From contig NZ_CP017671.1 of assembly GCF_001874625.1 (NCBI RefSeq), positions 3,410,001 to 3,474,000 of the forward strand: a stretch of DNA of 64,000 nucleotides, written 5' to 3'. The notes beneath the pieces were generated by a model. That model saw only the letters and a program-made list of their open reading frames with translations, made no database searches and was not told the origin of the DNA. The number at the start of each line of letters is the position of its first letter. Position 1 is the stretch's first letter. Made by a program: the position numbers and the translations under genes. This DNA is from Providencia rettgeri (lineage in GTDB: Bacteria; Pseudomonadota; Gammaproteobacteria; Enterobacterales; Enterobacteriaceae). Positions 39,899 to 49,105 of the stretch are shown here, one piece after another.

Positions 39899-40429
39899 TT
39901 AAACTTTACTTTCAGGGTTTAGCTTGAACATGATGGTTGTTGATTCAAGGTCGCCATGAATTGATTGAGCGAACTCAGGGATTTCACCACTAACCTGCCA
40001 TCCTAGAGAGGTATATAAGCTAACAGTTATTCCTTTGGTATTTGTATCTAATGTTAGAAGTGTCAATCCTGTTTCCCATGCTATTTGCTCAGCCGCTAGC
40101 ATTAATCTCCTTGCGAGACCTTTGCGCCTGTAATCAGGTAATACCAATAATTTACAAATTTCTCCTCGGTGTTTGCCATTTGGCTTTGTACACAAATCAA
40201 GTCCAACAACACCAACGATTTTATTATCTACCTCTACTGAGATAAGCTTAAAATTGTTTGTTGATAAAGAGTGATTGACACCAACCCAATAATTTTTCAT
40301 ATCACCTATTTGATCTTTTGCGTCAGTATATCCAACACTAGCCCCACCAAGGACGCATCTATACAATAAATTGGTCAGCTCATCTATTTTGTTATCGCTT
40401 ATTTTGTCACTATAACAACGTATAATCAT
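39899..40429 (-). CDS. GNAT-family N-acetyltransferase
   Basis: This 176-residue protein has the acetyl-CoA-binding motif RRKGLARRLM (about residues 108-117) preceded by the strand ICKLLVLPDY, and a C-terminal strand pattern typical of GNAT enzymes. The substrate is unknown; small-molecule or antibiotic acetylation is possible. It sits as cargo between two repeats that elsewhere flank a DUF3024 gene (39595-39848 and 40554-40732). It reads in the same direction as the SSB-like relic beside it. Confidence 0.82.
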   Translation of the reverse strand: MIIRCYSDKISDNKIDELTNLLYRCVLGGASVGYTDAKDQIGDMKNYWVGVNHSLSTNNFKLISVEVDNKIVGVVGLDLCTKPNGKHRGEICKLLVLPDYRRKGLARRLMLAAEQIAWETGLTLLTLDTNTKGITVSLYTSLGWQVSGEIPEFAQSIHGDLESTTIMFKLNPESKV

Positions 40430-40553
40430 ATTTGCGCCTCAATAAGGGTCTCATTGCACAATAAGTTAGTAGATTAACTATGAATTAATTGAGCACACAA
40501 GTAACTAAAATTTTATAGATATATTTGAAACTCCTCGGTAACTTCGGAGCAGC

Positions 40554-40732
40554 TGAACTGGTCATCTTAAAGAGGAACAATGAAAGGTAGGTAACTAATT
40601 GTGGGTTAGTCTAAAGATGTGAAATGTCCTCTTTAGATTTTCCGATTTCAAATCGGCTTATGATACTAACTTTTACTAAGCAGTAACTATCTGCGCCCCT
40701 GTTAGCTGATAGCCATTAAACCTCTGTAGCTT
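40554..40732. repeat. Dispersed repeat, SSB-side flank, copy 1
   Basis: About 180 bp matching 49821-49988. Shared blocks include GAACTGGTCATCTTAAAGAG, CTAATTGTGGGTTAGTC, GTGAAATGTCCTCTTTAGAT and CTGCGCCCCTGTTAGCTGAT. The last block is the 3' end of the SSB-like gene in the second copy; here the gene is lost beyond it. Confidence 0.88.
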
Positions 40733-40822
40733 TATGAGTAAATTATTAAAATAATAGTTCGTAATTAATTGTTAAATATCAGACTAAGAGGATATTATAA
40801 TTTTAATTACGAACTATAGTAA

Positions 40823-41434
40823 CTATTCTAAGAAAAATGAAACATCAATACTCCCTCGATAGCTTCCCGCTTTGATATTTCCATTATGACAAAGGTTGAA
40901 ATATAATGTTTCTTTAGTGCTACTATTTGACATATTCCCTAACTTAATACGGTCATAATATGGAATAGCATCACCATTTCCATTTCTACAAATATCTGGG
41001 GTAGATGCTGCTCTTGAGGTTACAATATATGGCCTTTCTGTTGAATCCGCTGTATTGCCACTAAGTGAGTCCAAGGCCATTCCAGCCAAATTTGTGCCTG
41101 AATTATTTCCCGAACTTGTTTCCCTATGTAATTGCTGATTAGCTGAAACTACCATTAAAAGCTTACCTGCTGTTACACAATTAATATGCATACTCGCAAG
41201 TTTAGTTTCAAGCAATTGATTCTGTTTTCTCCCCGCAAGTTGATTACCAAATTTAATATCAGTCGAGCTAAGAGGAGCCACGGTACAAGAATCTAATGCC
41301 TCAACACTTAAACACTCGTTATCTAAAAAGTAGGGGAATAAATGTGCCCACCCTGAGATTTTTCTATATAAATCAATTTTATATCCAAAAGCAATAGACT
41401 CACCAGGCAATAATTTATATCTGCCTTTAACCAC
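40823..41434 (-). pseudogene. 5'-truncated fimbrial-type protein gene
   Basis: The frame encodes about 200 residues with Cys-containing strand patterns and ends GSYRGSIDVSFFLE, like the C-terminal strand of chaperone-usher fimbrial subunits or adhesins. There is no signal peptide: the frame begins at a GTG without RBS, and upstream codons are open only to a TAG about ten codons away. It is therefore probably the 3' fragment of a larger fimbrial gene. No chaperone or usher gene lies nearby. Confidence 0.5.
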
Positions 41435-41486
41435 TGAGGCATCTCCATTTATCGAATGCTATACGTGTAAACTCTTTAGCGCTTAT

Positions 41487-41690
41487 TCATGAACTATAAT
41501 CACGAAAATCTGAAAATTGACAGATATTTGCTACTCCATCATGCCAATTAGATATCATAGAATTCAGTTCTTTGTCATTTTCGATTGTGCCATTATCAAT
41601 CTTGCTAGTTATTTTCTCTAGCAACTCCTGCTTTTTCTTTATTGTGATACGACTAACTTTAATAGGTTTCAAGCGTTCAGATAATGACAT
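41487..41690 (-). CDS. Small hypothetical protein
   Basis: A 67-residue protein with AAGG five bases before the ATG, a helical Lys-rich N-terminal half and a C terminus SNWHDGVANICQFSDFRDYSS-like (aromatic, SDFRDY). Similar short proteins occur in phage-derived islands. Function unknown. It lies between the fimbrial relic and an integrase relic, consistent with element cargo. Confidence 0.55.
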   Translation of the reverse strand: MSLSERLKPIKVSRITIKKKQELLEKITSKIDNGTIENDKELNSMISNWHDGVANICQFSDFRDYSS

Positions 41691-41796
41691 TAAGGCCTTC
41701 TAATTAAATTAATACATCTTAATTCTATTAAAATACCCCCACGAACATATATGTTCTAGTTTTTTCATTTTATGGAAACGGGTAGTAGGTAACTTA

Positions 41797-42172
41797 TTGA
41801 TATTTAAAAAGAGTGCTTGTTTTCACTGTGGAATTAATTCCCAGAGGACAAATTTGTCTTGCGGTTACTTTTGGTGGTTATTTGTTCACCCTGAATCCAA
41901 AAAGAGACCAGACGGAACATTAACGCCAAGCGTTAGAAAAATGCGAGTTGATTCTAACACAGCATGGAGAGCAGCACTCAAAAAAGCTGGAATAGATAAC
42001 TTCCGCTTTCAGTTCTACAAGAAATGGGCGGATGGGAATCGGTTGATATGATGAGAAGATATGCTCACTTAGCACCTAATCATTTAAGTGAACACGCGAA
42101 GCAAATAGACACTATTTTCGGCACTTGCGTCCCAAATACGTCCCAGTTAGCAAAAGTGGAGAATTTTAAATG
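41797..42172 (+). pseudogene. Integrase C-terminal relic with internal deletion and frameshift
   Basis: The first frame encodes [23 protein letters not shown], the region preceding the catalytic HxLRH box of Rac-type tyrosine recombinases. The box itself is deleted. After a frameshift near 42021 the other frame gives [19 protein letters not shown] and LSEHAKQID, the final catalytic His/Tyr segment. It ends 26 bp before an attachment-core remnant. Its left part (41785-41885) also matches 50676-50780, including an AGGACAAA-type palindrome. Confidence 0.85.
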
Positions 42173-42197
42173 ATGGTAAGTGATTGAAAATTAATGG

Positions 42198-42257
42198 CCC
42201 TACAGGATTCGAACACGAGTCAATTAACATTGTTTTATAATGAAAATATCGTGTTCG
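42198..42257. repeat. Attachment-core remnant with inverted repeat
   Basis: CCCTACAGGATTCGAAC at 42198-42214 is identical to the tRNA-Arg 3' segment at 56586-56602. Beyond it CGAACACGA (42210-42218) is mirrored as TCGTGTTCG (42249-42257). It directly follows the integrase relic, so it is probably an old att site. From 42258 to 42658 only the upstream region of the MarR gene is present, with no clear promoter. Confidence 0.7.
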
Positions 42258-42658
42258 ATAAATTTTATACCAACAAATATACCAACAATTATTTTTCTAC
42301 AAAATAATTAAGGTTTTCAATTTAGAATACCTATAGATAGCGCGATCAATCACGCATTTATCTTTTATAGTACAGCCTAATAATCCACTTTTGAGCAAGT
42401 GCTCTTATAGACGGTGGTACACTATCACCGATGCTGTAAAACTTGCTTTCGTATTACCAAAAGAAAATATAATCGAAAAATCAAATATTAAGTCAAATGT
42501 AAAAATAAAATTTCTACTTTCACCTTACTAGTTCTCTATTTTGAATGAGGGTAAGTCTGTGAAAAGGTTCTTTTTCATGATAAACTTATATTGAAAATAT
42601 AAAGAGTTAGGTTGATTCAGACTTAGTATAAACATAAGCTCAAAACTGGATTTTAGTC

Positions 42659-43195
42659 ATGAAAGAAATCAAAAAAATGTCAGAAAAAGACTTTGTTGAT
42701 ACACTGATACAAGAGTGGCTGGAAACCGTCCCTACATTAGACCTGAGTGGTTTACCTATTATCGCCCGCATAGTGCGCATGAGCCACTATATCTCTCAAT
42801 TTATTGATGCTAATCTCGCTCGCTATAATCTCAATGTAGGTGAGTTTGAAGTACTCGCAGCACTTGCTAGAAATCCTGATCGTCAGCTTTCACCCAAAGA
42901 ACTGCAAAAGAAAATCCTTATTTCCTCTGGTGGATTATCTAACCGAATTAACCGGTTAGAAGAAAAAAAATTTATTGTTAGAATTCCAGATCCTGCGGAT
43001 AGACGTGGAGTCATTGTAAAAATAACCCCTGAAGGACGGAAGTTAACCCTTGAAGCAGTAGAAACCCACGTAGCGATTGAAAAATCCTTAGTTCAAGGAT
43101 TAGATGCCGAAAATAAAGACCAACTCGCCATGCTACTGAAGAAACTTATACAATCACAAAAATCTGAGCTCAACGAAAAAAATGGGGCTAAATAA
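42659..43195 (+). CDS. MarR-family transcriptional regulator
   Basis: Winged-helix protein of 178 residues. The central region reads LNVGEFEVLAALARNPDRQLSPKELQKK (split helices), the recognition helix ISSGGLSNRINRLEEK, and a wing with DPADRRGVIVKITPEG. This is the MarR pattern. Helical ends supply the dimer interface. The next gene, on the opposite strand, is an EamA exporter whose divergent promoter region carries two TATCTT-N6-AAGATA dyads, good candidates for its operators. The ligand is unknown. Confidence 0.88.
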   Translation: MKEIKKMSEKDFVDTLIQEWLETVPTLDLSGLPIIARIVRMSHYISQFIDANLARYNLNVGEFEVLAALARNPDRQLSPKELQKKILISSGGLSNRINRLEEKKFIVRIPDPADRRGVIVKITPEGRKLTLEAVETHVAIEKSLVQGLDAENKDQLAMLLKKLIQSQKSELNEKNGAK

Positions 43196-43273
43196 AAAAA
43201 CACCCCAAAGTTGGACTAAACCTCAAGGTGCAGCTCACATTGAGCTGTCTTCATTTTGACTTAATCACTTCAA

Positions 43274-44221
43274 TTAAGCTGTTTGCTGGCCTTCAGACTT
43301 TAAAACTAACCATAAACCCGCCAAAATCAAACATAATCCTATGACAGCTAACATATTAACGTTCTCATGAGCGACAACGATCGCAAGGAAAAACGCCACA
43401 ATCGGTTCAATTAAGCCCAATGCCACACCTGTAGGTGCGCTAATATGTTTCAAAGCTTGGGTATATAAAAGGTAAGCCACTCCAGTCGTTAATAATCCAA
43501 GATAAAATATAACAGCAATGCTTACCCAACCGACGGTTGGTGTTCCGGCTAGTACCCAAGCTATTGGAACAGCAATAAATATAGCAATACTAAATGTATG
43601 CTTAGTAATGGTTAATGGAGAATCAATACTGACCAATTTTTTACTCATCAACGTATAAAGTGCATAGCAAAAACCCGCACTCAAACAAATAAGCAAACCC
43701 CCCGTATTAATTTGCCAGCTACTACTTTGAGAAAGAACCATCCATGTCCCCCCAGCCGTTGCACAAAAAGTACCGAGCCACCAAAGCAAAGACGGTGATT
43801 TCTTTAAAAGGAGCGCCTGCATTAAGCCCGCCCAAATAGGCGCACTACCAATCGTTGTAGCAGTTCCAATTGCGATCCCAGTCGCCTTAATACCTGCAAA
43901 AAAAGTTAAGTTATATAACCCCATACAGATACCTGCGATAGTTATATATCGCCAATATATCATTGATTTTTTGGCAGAATTATCTGTTTGTTGTTGCTCA
44001 TTTACTTTTAGCGCTTGGCGGTTTGTAATTCGATAAAAAAACAACAAATGAAAGAATAAACACGCAACAAGCAACCTAAATGCCCCAATCCAGTAAGGAG
44101 CCGTTGCTCCTTGCACAAAGCTTTGAGCTGTCCCAGCCGTTCCCCATAAGAAGGCCGCACATAAAGCGAGAGTGATACCCACTAAAGATATTTTTTTCAT
44201 CGTCATTGAATTTTCTACCAC
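43274..44221 (-). CDS. EamA-family (DMT) metabolite or drug exporter
   Basis: Protein of up to 315 residues with ten hydrophobic helices in two EamA halves (AAFLWGTAGTAQSFV near the start; GFCYALYTLMSKKL in the second half; GLIEPIVAFFLAI). ATGs at 44206 and 44200 are equally plausible starts because the first GTG has no strong RBS. It likely exports a small metabolite and may be induced through the MarR regulator next to it. Confidence 0.85.
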   Translation of the reverse strand: MVENSMTMKKISLVGITLALCAAFLWGTAGTAQSFVQGATAPYWIGAFRLLVACLFFHLLFFYRITNRQALKVNEQQQTDNSAKKSMIYWRYITIAGICMGLYNLTFFAGIKATGIAIGTATTIGSAPIWAGLMQALLLKKSPSLLWWLGTFCATAGGTWMVLSQSSSWQINTGGLLICLSAGFCYALYTLMSKKLVSIDSPLTITKHTFSIAIFIAVPIAWVLAGTPTVGWVSIAVIFYLGLLTTGVAYLLYTQALKHISAPTGVALGLIEPIVAFFLAIVVAHENVNMLAVIGLCLILAGLWLVLKSEGQQTA

Positions 44222-44237
44222 TTTTTCAATAAAAATA

Positions 44238-44395
44238 TATCTTCATGCTAAGATACTTTTAGTGAAGAAACAAGGCAGAAAGATAAAAACAACCACAAAC
44301 GCTGTGAATTGATGATTAAAATCAATGTTTGTACGTTTTTAAATTGATATTAAAAAACCATTAATTAATACTAATTATATCTTCTCATGAAGATA
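44238..44395. promoter_or_regulatory. Two identical-type dyads between the divergent exporter and DcuC genes
   Basis: Site 1 (44238-44255) and site 2 (44378-44395) both read TATCTT-N6-AAGATA and are both followed by CTT. Each is 34-37 bp upstream of a start (site 1 near the EamA gene, site 2 near the DcuC gene). Symmetry and placement fit a MarR-type operator at each promoter. Confidence 0.6.
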
Positions 44396-44428
44396 CTTCT
44401 AATAAAACAATAATGATGCGAGGCAGCT

Positions 44429-45793
44429 ATGACTGTTATAATTATCAGTGTAATAGTGTTGATACTAGCGGGTTATGCAATTGCGAAGAACTTCGAAGCA
44501 AAAATTGTATTATTCACCGCAGGTATTGCGCTGATGCTCAGCGCAGCAATGTTAGGGATGCCTATTTTAGATATAAAGCAAAGCACAGGGAATATTTGGC
44601 TTGATCCACTAAAACAAATACAGCTAGGGTTTATCAAACAATTTGGTGGCGCAGGGATCATAATCATGGTCCTATTCGGTTTTTCTTCTTATATGTCACG
44701 CATTGGTGCAAACGATGCCGCGGTTCATTTAGTTGCAAAGCCTATTTCAAAAATCCGGTCTCCTTATATCCTAGTTCCAATCGTTTTTTGGCTAGGAAAC
44801 TTACTGTCGTTAGTGATCCCCAGTGCGGCTTCCTTAGCCGTTATTTTAATGGCGACCTTATACCCAATATTAAGGGCTGCTAAAATGTCATCAATGACCG
44901 CCGCGGGTATTATTGCCACCACTGCAACTATTATGCCAACACCATTAGGAGGAGATAACGTTGTCGCCGCTCGGTTACTGGGCTTTGAGCATGTCGTCGA
45001 CTATGTCACCTTACACCATGCCGTGATCTCCCTCCCCGTTTTATTATTAATGGGTTTTGCGCATTATTTCTGGCAAAAATATATGGATAAGCGCCAAGGT
45101 GCCGCGGCCTTTACCGAAGTTGATAAGAGTAAGCTTGAAGGTAATAAAGATCTTCCTCCGGCTTATTATGCCCTCTTTCCACTTGTTCCACTTATCTTAA
45201 TTATTGTATTAGGGCTGTGTTTTAGAGAAATCAAAGTCGGACTAGTTGAAATTACTCTGTTCTCTTTTGTTCTTGCATTTGTCACTGAGCTTACCCGTAA
45301 AGGCAATCCAAAAGAACAAATGGTGCAAGCCGGGTTATTTTTTAAAGGCATGGGGGAAGGGTTTTCTCAAGTCGTTGTCCTGATTGTTGCTGCGGGTACT
45401 CTGGTTGCGGGTCTGAATGCCATTGGTATCATCGACATGATTTCCGGTGTTGTGAAGGACGTCAATAACGCAGGGGTTGGGTTAATGTTTATTTTCTCTG
45501 GCTTAACGGCATTGATCACCTTCATTAGCGGTAGTGGTAACGCAGTATTCTATTCTTTCATTGAATTGATCCCATCTATTGCTAATCAGGCTCATGTTGA
45601 CCCAATTATGGTTGCTCTACCAATGCAATTTACCTCTAACCTAGTTCGAGCAATTTCTCCAGTTTCTGCTGTCGTCATTATTGTCGCATCGGTTATCAAA
45701 GTGAGTCCTGTTGAAGTAGTGAAAAGAACCTCTGTACCTTTAGCGGTAGGCACGATAGCAACGTTAATTTATGCATATTTTCTGTATGCGTAG
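44429..45793 (+). CDS. DcuC-family C4-dicarboxylate carrier
   Basis: A 454-residue inner-membrane protein with about 12 helices and DcuC-family stretches such as FGFSSYMSRIGANDAA, PSAASLAVILMATLYP, TPLGGDNVVAA and SGSGNAVFYSFIELIP. E. coli DcuC exchanges fumarate, succinate and aspartate anaerobically. It is followed 26 bp on by an AbgA-like amidohydrolase and then a periplasmic asparaginase, suggesting uptake of aspartate or an N-acylated amino acid. The exact substrate is inferred. Confidence 0.85.
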   Translation: MTVIIISVIVLILAGYAIAKNFEAKIVLFTAGIALMLSAAMLGMPILDIKQSTGNIWLDPLKQIQLGFIKQFGGAGIIIMVLFGFSSYMSRIGANDAAVHLVAKPISKIRSPYILVPIVFWLGNLLSLVIPSAASLAVILMATLYPILRAAKMSSMTAAGIIATTATIMPTPLGGDNVVAARLLGFEHVVDYVTLHHAVISLPVLLLMGFAHYFWQKYMDKRQGAAAFTEVDKSKLEGNKDLPPAYYALFPLVPLILIIVLGLCFREIKVGLVEITLFSFVLAFVTELTRKGNPKEQMVQAGLFFKGMGEGFSQVVVLIVAAGTLVAGLNAIGIIDMISGVVKDVNNAGVGLMFIFSGLTALITFISGSGNAVFYSFIELIPSIANQAHVDPIMVALPMQFTSNLVRAISPVSAVVIIVASVIKVSPVEVVKRTSVPLAVGTIATLIYAYFLYA

Positions 45794-45819
45794 AATGGGT
45801 TATTAAAAGGAAAATCAAA

Positions 45820-47094
45820 ATGACTACAATAGATAATGCCTCATTAGTTGCGTGGAGGCGTCAGTTCCACTGTTACCCAGAAACGGGTTGGGGAGAGTTT
45901 TATACCACGGCGATCTTAATTAAAACACTTGAAGAAATGGGGCACCATGTATTAGAAGGGGAGCAGATTATCAACCCTGATTTCATTCGTGGTCGCAATC
46001 CATCCATTGTTGAAAAAGCCAAGCGCGCAGCCAAAGAACGCGGGGTCGATGATGCGCTACTCGAAAGGATCGGTGACTACACTGGATGTGCGGCAATCTT
46101 TGATACAGGACGACCGGGGCCCACTGTCGCATTTCGTTTTGATATTGATTGCGTCAATGTACAAGAAACCGATACGGCAGAGCACATCCCAAATCAAGAA
46201 GGGTTTAGCTCAACGAATCAAGACTATATGCATGCTTGCGGCCATGATGGACACATGGCTATCGGCCTCGGTGTGGCAAAATGGCTAATCGAGAATAAAG
46301 ACCGTCCACTTAAGGGGGTTATTAAACTCATATTCCAACCCGCAGAAGAAGGTGTACGGGGAGCAAAGCCTATTGCTGAAAGTGGCATTTTAGATGATGT
46401 TGATTACTTTGCCTGTGGCCACCTTGGCTGTGATATTCCGAGTGGAGTGGTCGTTGCTGCACCTGAACGTTACCTTTCCACCTTAAAAATGGATCTCCGT
46501 TTTAAAGGTAAAGCCGCTCACGCAGGAATGGAGCCCCATGCAGGGAAAAATGCCTTACTGGCTGCCTGTAATGCCACTATCCAGATCTTAAGCTTGCCAA
46601 CCCACGGTGAAGGAATGACACGAGCCAACGTCGGAGTCTTAAATGCAGGTGAAGGCCGTAACGTGATCCCTTCATACGCACAGATGCAAATTGAAGTACG
46701 GGGTGAAAACGAAAAAATTAACAATTACATGACCGAAGAAGCCTTAAGACGTGCACGCGGTGTAGCACTCAGCTTTGATGTTGAACTCGAAACTGAGGTC
46801 ATGGGGGAAGCCGTTGATTTCATTCCTGACGATGAAATGACTGACTATATCACTGAAGTAGCTCAAACCATTCCAGCCGTAGAAAAAGTACAGCGCACCA
46901 TGAATTTTAATGGCAGTGATGATGCCACGCTGTTGATTAAACGTGTACAAGCCCATGGCGGAAAGGCCGCTTATTTTGTGATTGGCTCTGACATCAAAGC
47001 GGGCCACCATCAAGCCAAATTTGATATCGATGAAGAACAGCTATTCACTGGTTTTTCAATCTTTACAGGGTTACTACAACGTTTATCCGTATAA
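45820..47094 (+). CDS. M20 metallopeptidase/amidohydrolase, AbgA-like
   Basis: Protein of 424 residues with RRQFHCYPETGW at the start, a long insert after residue ~50 typical of AbgA, the metal motif HACGHDGHMA, PAEEGVRGA and a later GHHQAKFD. It belongs to the M20D group that cleaves N-acyl or p-aminobenzoyl amino acids. Without a visible AbgB partner it may act alone on an N-acyl-aspartate or related amide imported by the adjacent DcuC-like carrier. No signal peptide, so cytoplasmic. Confidence 0.85.
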   Translation: MTTIDNASLVAWRRQFHCYPETGWGEFYTTAILIKTLEEMGHHVLEGEQIINPDFIRGRNPSIVEKAKRAAKERGVDDALLERIGDYTGCAAIFDTGRPGPTVAFRFDIDCVNVQETDTAEHIPNQEGFSSTNQDYMHACGHDGHMAIGLGVAKWLIENKDRPLKGVIKLIFQPAEEGVRGAKPIAESGILDDVDYFACGHLGCDIPSGVVVAAPERYLSTLKMDLRFKGKAAHAGMEPHAGKNALLAACNATIQILSLPTHGEGMTRANVGVLNAGEGRNVIPSYAQMQIEVRGENEKINNYMTEEALRRARGVALSFDVELETEVMGEAVDFIPDDEMTDYITEVAQTIPAVEKVQRTMNFNGSDDATLLIKRVQAHGGKAAYFVIGSDIKAGHHQAKFDIDEEQLFTGFSIFTGLLQRLSV

Positions 47095-47124
47095 AAACAA
47101 CAAATCAATATAAGCCAATTATGA

Positions 47125-47156
47125 AACCTTATAACGGATAATGTTATAAGGTTTTT
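47125..47156 (+). terminator. Intrinsic terminator between amidohydrolase and asparaginase
   Basis: Eleven-bp perfect stem AACCTTATAAC/GTTATAAGGTT with a 7-nt loop and a T tract. It lies only 10 bp before the asparaginase start, so the asparaginase must have a promoter overlapping this site or depend on read-through. Confidence 0.85.
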
Positions 47157-47165
47157 TAAGGAAAT

Positions 47166-48215
47166 ATGATGAAAAAGACATTATTAAATACGCTACTTTC
47201 TAGCATAATCTTATATACCTCTGTTTCACTCGCAGCCGACGCCATTAAACCCAACGTAACCATTTTAGCCACTGGGGGCACCATCGCAGGAAGCTCCAAG
47301 TCCAACCTTGATACCACCGATTATAAAGCGGGCTCACTGGGTATTGATGTATTAATCAATGCCGTGCCAGAAATCAACGATGTTGCTATCGTCAAAGGCG
47401 AACAAGTTTCTAACACCATTAGCGGCAATATTAGCAGCGAGATCCTCTTAAACCTCAGTAAGCGTGTTAACTATTTACTGAATGAAGGAAATCAACAAGG
47501 TGTAGTTATCACTCATGGTACTGATACAATTGAAGAAACAGCATTTTTTTTAGAATTAACAACTAACAATAAAAAGCCGACCGTTATTGTCGGAGCAATG
47601 AGACCAGCCACGGCTATCAGTGCAGATGGCCCAATAAACCTGCTTGAAGGCGTAGTACTTGCCGCAGACAAAAAAGCAGAAGACCGTGGGGTTATGGTGG
47701 TTTTAAATGACCGTATTGGCTCTGCTTTTTATACCACTAAAGCAAACTCCACAACACCTGATGCATTTAAATCTTACGAGCCTGGTTATTTAGGTGTCTT
47801 TGTGAGTGGAAATCCTAAATTTTACTATACCCCAGCACAGCCTATTGATCGTGCTTTCTTTGATATCAGTAAAATAGATGATCTACCGAGTGTTGAAATT
47901 ATTTATGCCTATCAAGATCAAACTCCAGCCCTGCTAGATGCTGCTATCAGTAACGGAGCAAAAGGAATTATTGTTGCGGGAAGTGGCAATGGAAATGTCT
48001 CTAGCAATATGGAAGAGGCAATTAAACAGCTGAGTGATAAAGGTGTTCCTATCGTGATGGCAACGCGTACAGGATCAGGTTATGTAAGTAGTAAATCATT
48101 TGCGATAGGAGCAGGATTTTTAAACCCACAAAAATCCCGTATTTTATTACAACTAGCGCTCGCAAGCGGTGCCGATATTAAACAAATCTCTAATTATTTT
48201 GATAGCCAACGTTAG
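47166..48215 (+). CDS. ansB: Periplasmic type II L-asparaginase
   Basis: The 349-residue protein has a Sec signal peptide (to about residue 24, SLAADA), the first active-site motif ILATGGTIAGSS with catalytic Thr, and the second motif ITHGTDTIEETAFF. It hydrolyses periplasmic asparagine to aspartate and ammonia. The neighbouring DcuC-type carrier could then take up the aspartate. Met at 47166 and 47169 are both possible starts after AAGGAAA. Confidence 0.92.
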   Translation: MMKKTLLNTLLSSIILYTSVSLAADAIKPNVTILATGGTIAGSSKSNLDTTDYKAGSLGIDVLINAVPEINDVAIVKGEQVSNTISGNISSEILLNLSKRVNYLLNEGNQQGVVITHGTDTIEETAFFLELTTNNKKPTVIVGAMRPATAISADGPINLLEGVVLAADKKAEDRGVMVVLNDRIGSAFYTTKANSTTPDAFKSYEPGYLGVFVSGNPKFYYTPAQPIDRAFFDISKIDDLPSVEIIYAYQDQTPALLDAAISNGAKGIIVAGSGNGNVSSNMEEAIKQLSDKGVPIVMATRTGSGYVSSKSFAIGAGFLNPQKSRILLQLALASGADIKQISNYFDSQR

Positions 48216-48240
48216 CCGAATACCGAATGGTTATATTATT

Positions 48241-48269
48241 AAAGGTGCCTAATATATTGGCGCCTTTTT
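48241..48269 (+). terminator. Intrinsic terminator after ansB
   Basis: AAAGGTGCC pairs with GGCGCCTTT (one T-G pair) across a 9-nt loop, followed by T-rich sequence. Confidence 0.8.
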
Positions 48270-48322
48270 ATTTATTAATGATTTTAATGCATGGTCAAAT
48301 AAGACGATTATCTATCTAAGAT

Positions 48323-48480
48323 TTAAAGATTTTCTTTTTTAGCTAACAGGTAATAAACAATCGCTGTAATAGGGAATGTAATAAAAAATGCAAAATTATA
48401 GCTAATCATACCTGAGACCAATCCAATAACAAGCGCAATGATATCCGGTTTTCTCCAGTTAAGAATATAATCACTATTAT
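48323..48480 (-). pseudogene. C-terminal fragment of an NCS1-type permease gene
   Basis: Minus-strand translation from about 48473 to the TAA at 48323-48325 gives ILNWRKPDIIALVIG, SYNFAFFITFPITAIVYY and LLAKKENL, the last helices of a cytosine/allantoin-type NCS1 permease. The N-terminal part is missing; the fragment abuts the IS3-type transposase relic. Confidence 0.65.
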
Positions 48481-48484
48481 GTCG

Positions 48485-48957
48485 GGAATATCAAGTATAT
48501 TCGACATTATAGTAAGTGGATTTACTTAGCCCGTATGTTGAATTTAGTGTCCAAAGAAATTATTGGCTATATCTTATCAACAAAACCGGATTCGGAATTA
48601 GCGAAAGAAGCCTTAGATAACAGCATTGAAAGGCAATTACCGGATACGACAAGTTTGATGTTCCATTCAGATTAAGGTTGCCAATATTCATTGGAGGAGT
48701 TTAAGGAGCACCTCATTGAAAGGAAAGTAACTCAGAGCATGAATCGGCAAGGTAATTGCCTCGATAATGCAGTGATGGAAAGATTTTTTAGGAGCTTAAA
48801 GACTGAAAGATTTAACCACTTATCGTTTATAAATCATCAGTCTGTTATCAATAAAATTGAAGATTATATCCAGTTTTATAATTATTATCGACGCTATTCA
48901 ACGATTGGCTATTTAACACCCCATCAAAAATATCATGAACTAAAAAATGCCGCTTAG
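48485..48957 (+). pseudogene. IS3-family transposase OrfB relic
   Basis: One frame encodes the second half of an IS3/IS150-type integrase-like transposase: YIRHYSKWIYLARML, FHSD-stop-GCQYS, MNRQGNCLDNAVMERFFRSLK, YNYYRRYSTIGYLTPHQKYH. The TAA at 48673-48675 replaces the usual Gln after HSD. The first catalytic Asp codon appears as AAT (Asn) just before KYIR. The 5' part and OrfA are absent, so it is inactive. Confidence 0.88.
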
Positions 48958-48987
48958 ATCTTCTACAGAATTTGTTGACCATTACAA

Positions 48988-49105
48988 TTTCAATAGACGT
49001 GACTAGACCTTGGAATACTATGGATTCTTGTGATAGCTGATTTTATAAGGGCTTTATGGACTATTGTGGACGTTGAAATACTTGAGAATGGCCCCTACAG
49101 GATTC
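48988..49105. repeat. Direct repeat, left attachment end of the 7.6-kb element
   Basis: About 118 bp matching 56478-56598 with scattered substitutions. It includes CAATAGACGTGACTAGACCT, TTGGAATACTATG and GAAATACTTGAGAATGG, and ends in CCCTACAGGATTC, the tRNA-Arg 3'-end segment. It defines the left end of an integrative element. Confidence 0.88.

Noticed and set aside
48691-48957. Apparent separate 88-codon transposase gene
   Set aside because: Its start is an internal TTG just after an in-frame TAA of the OrfB relic; it is the tail of a pseudogene, not a gene.
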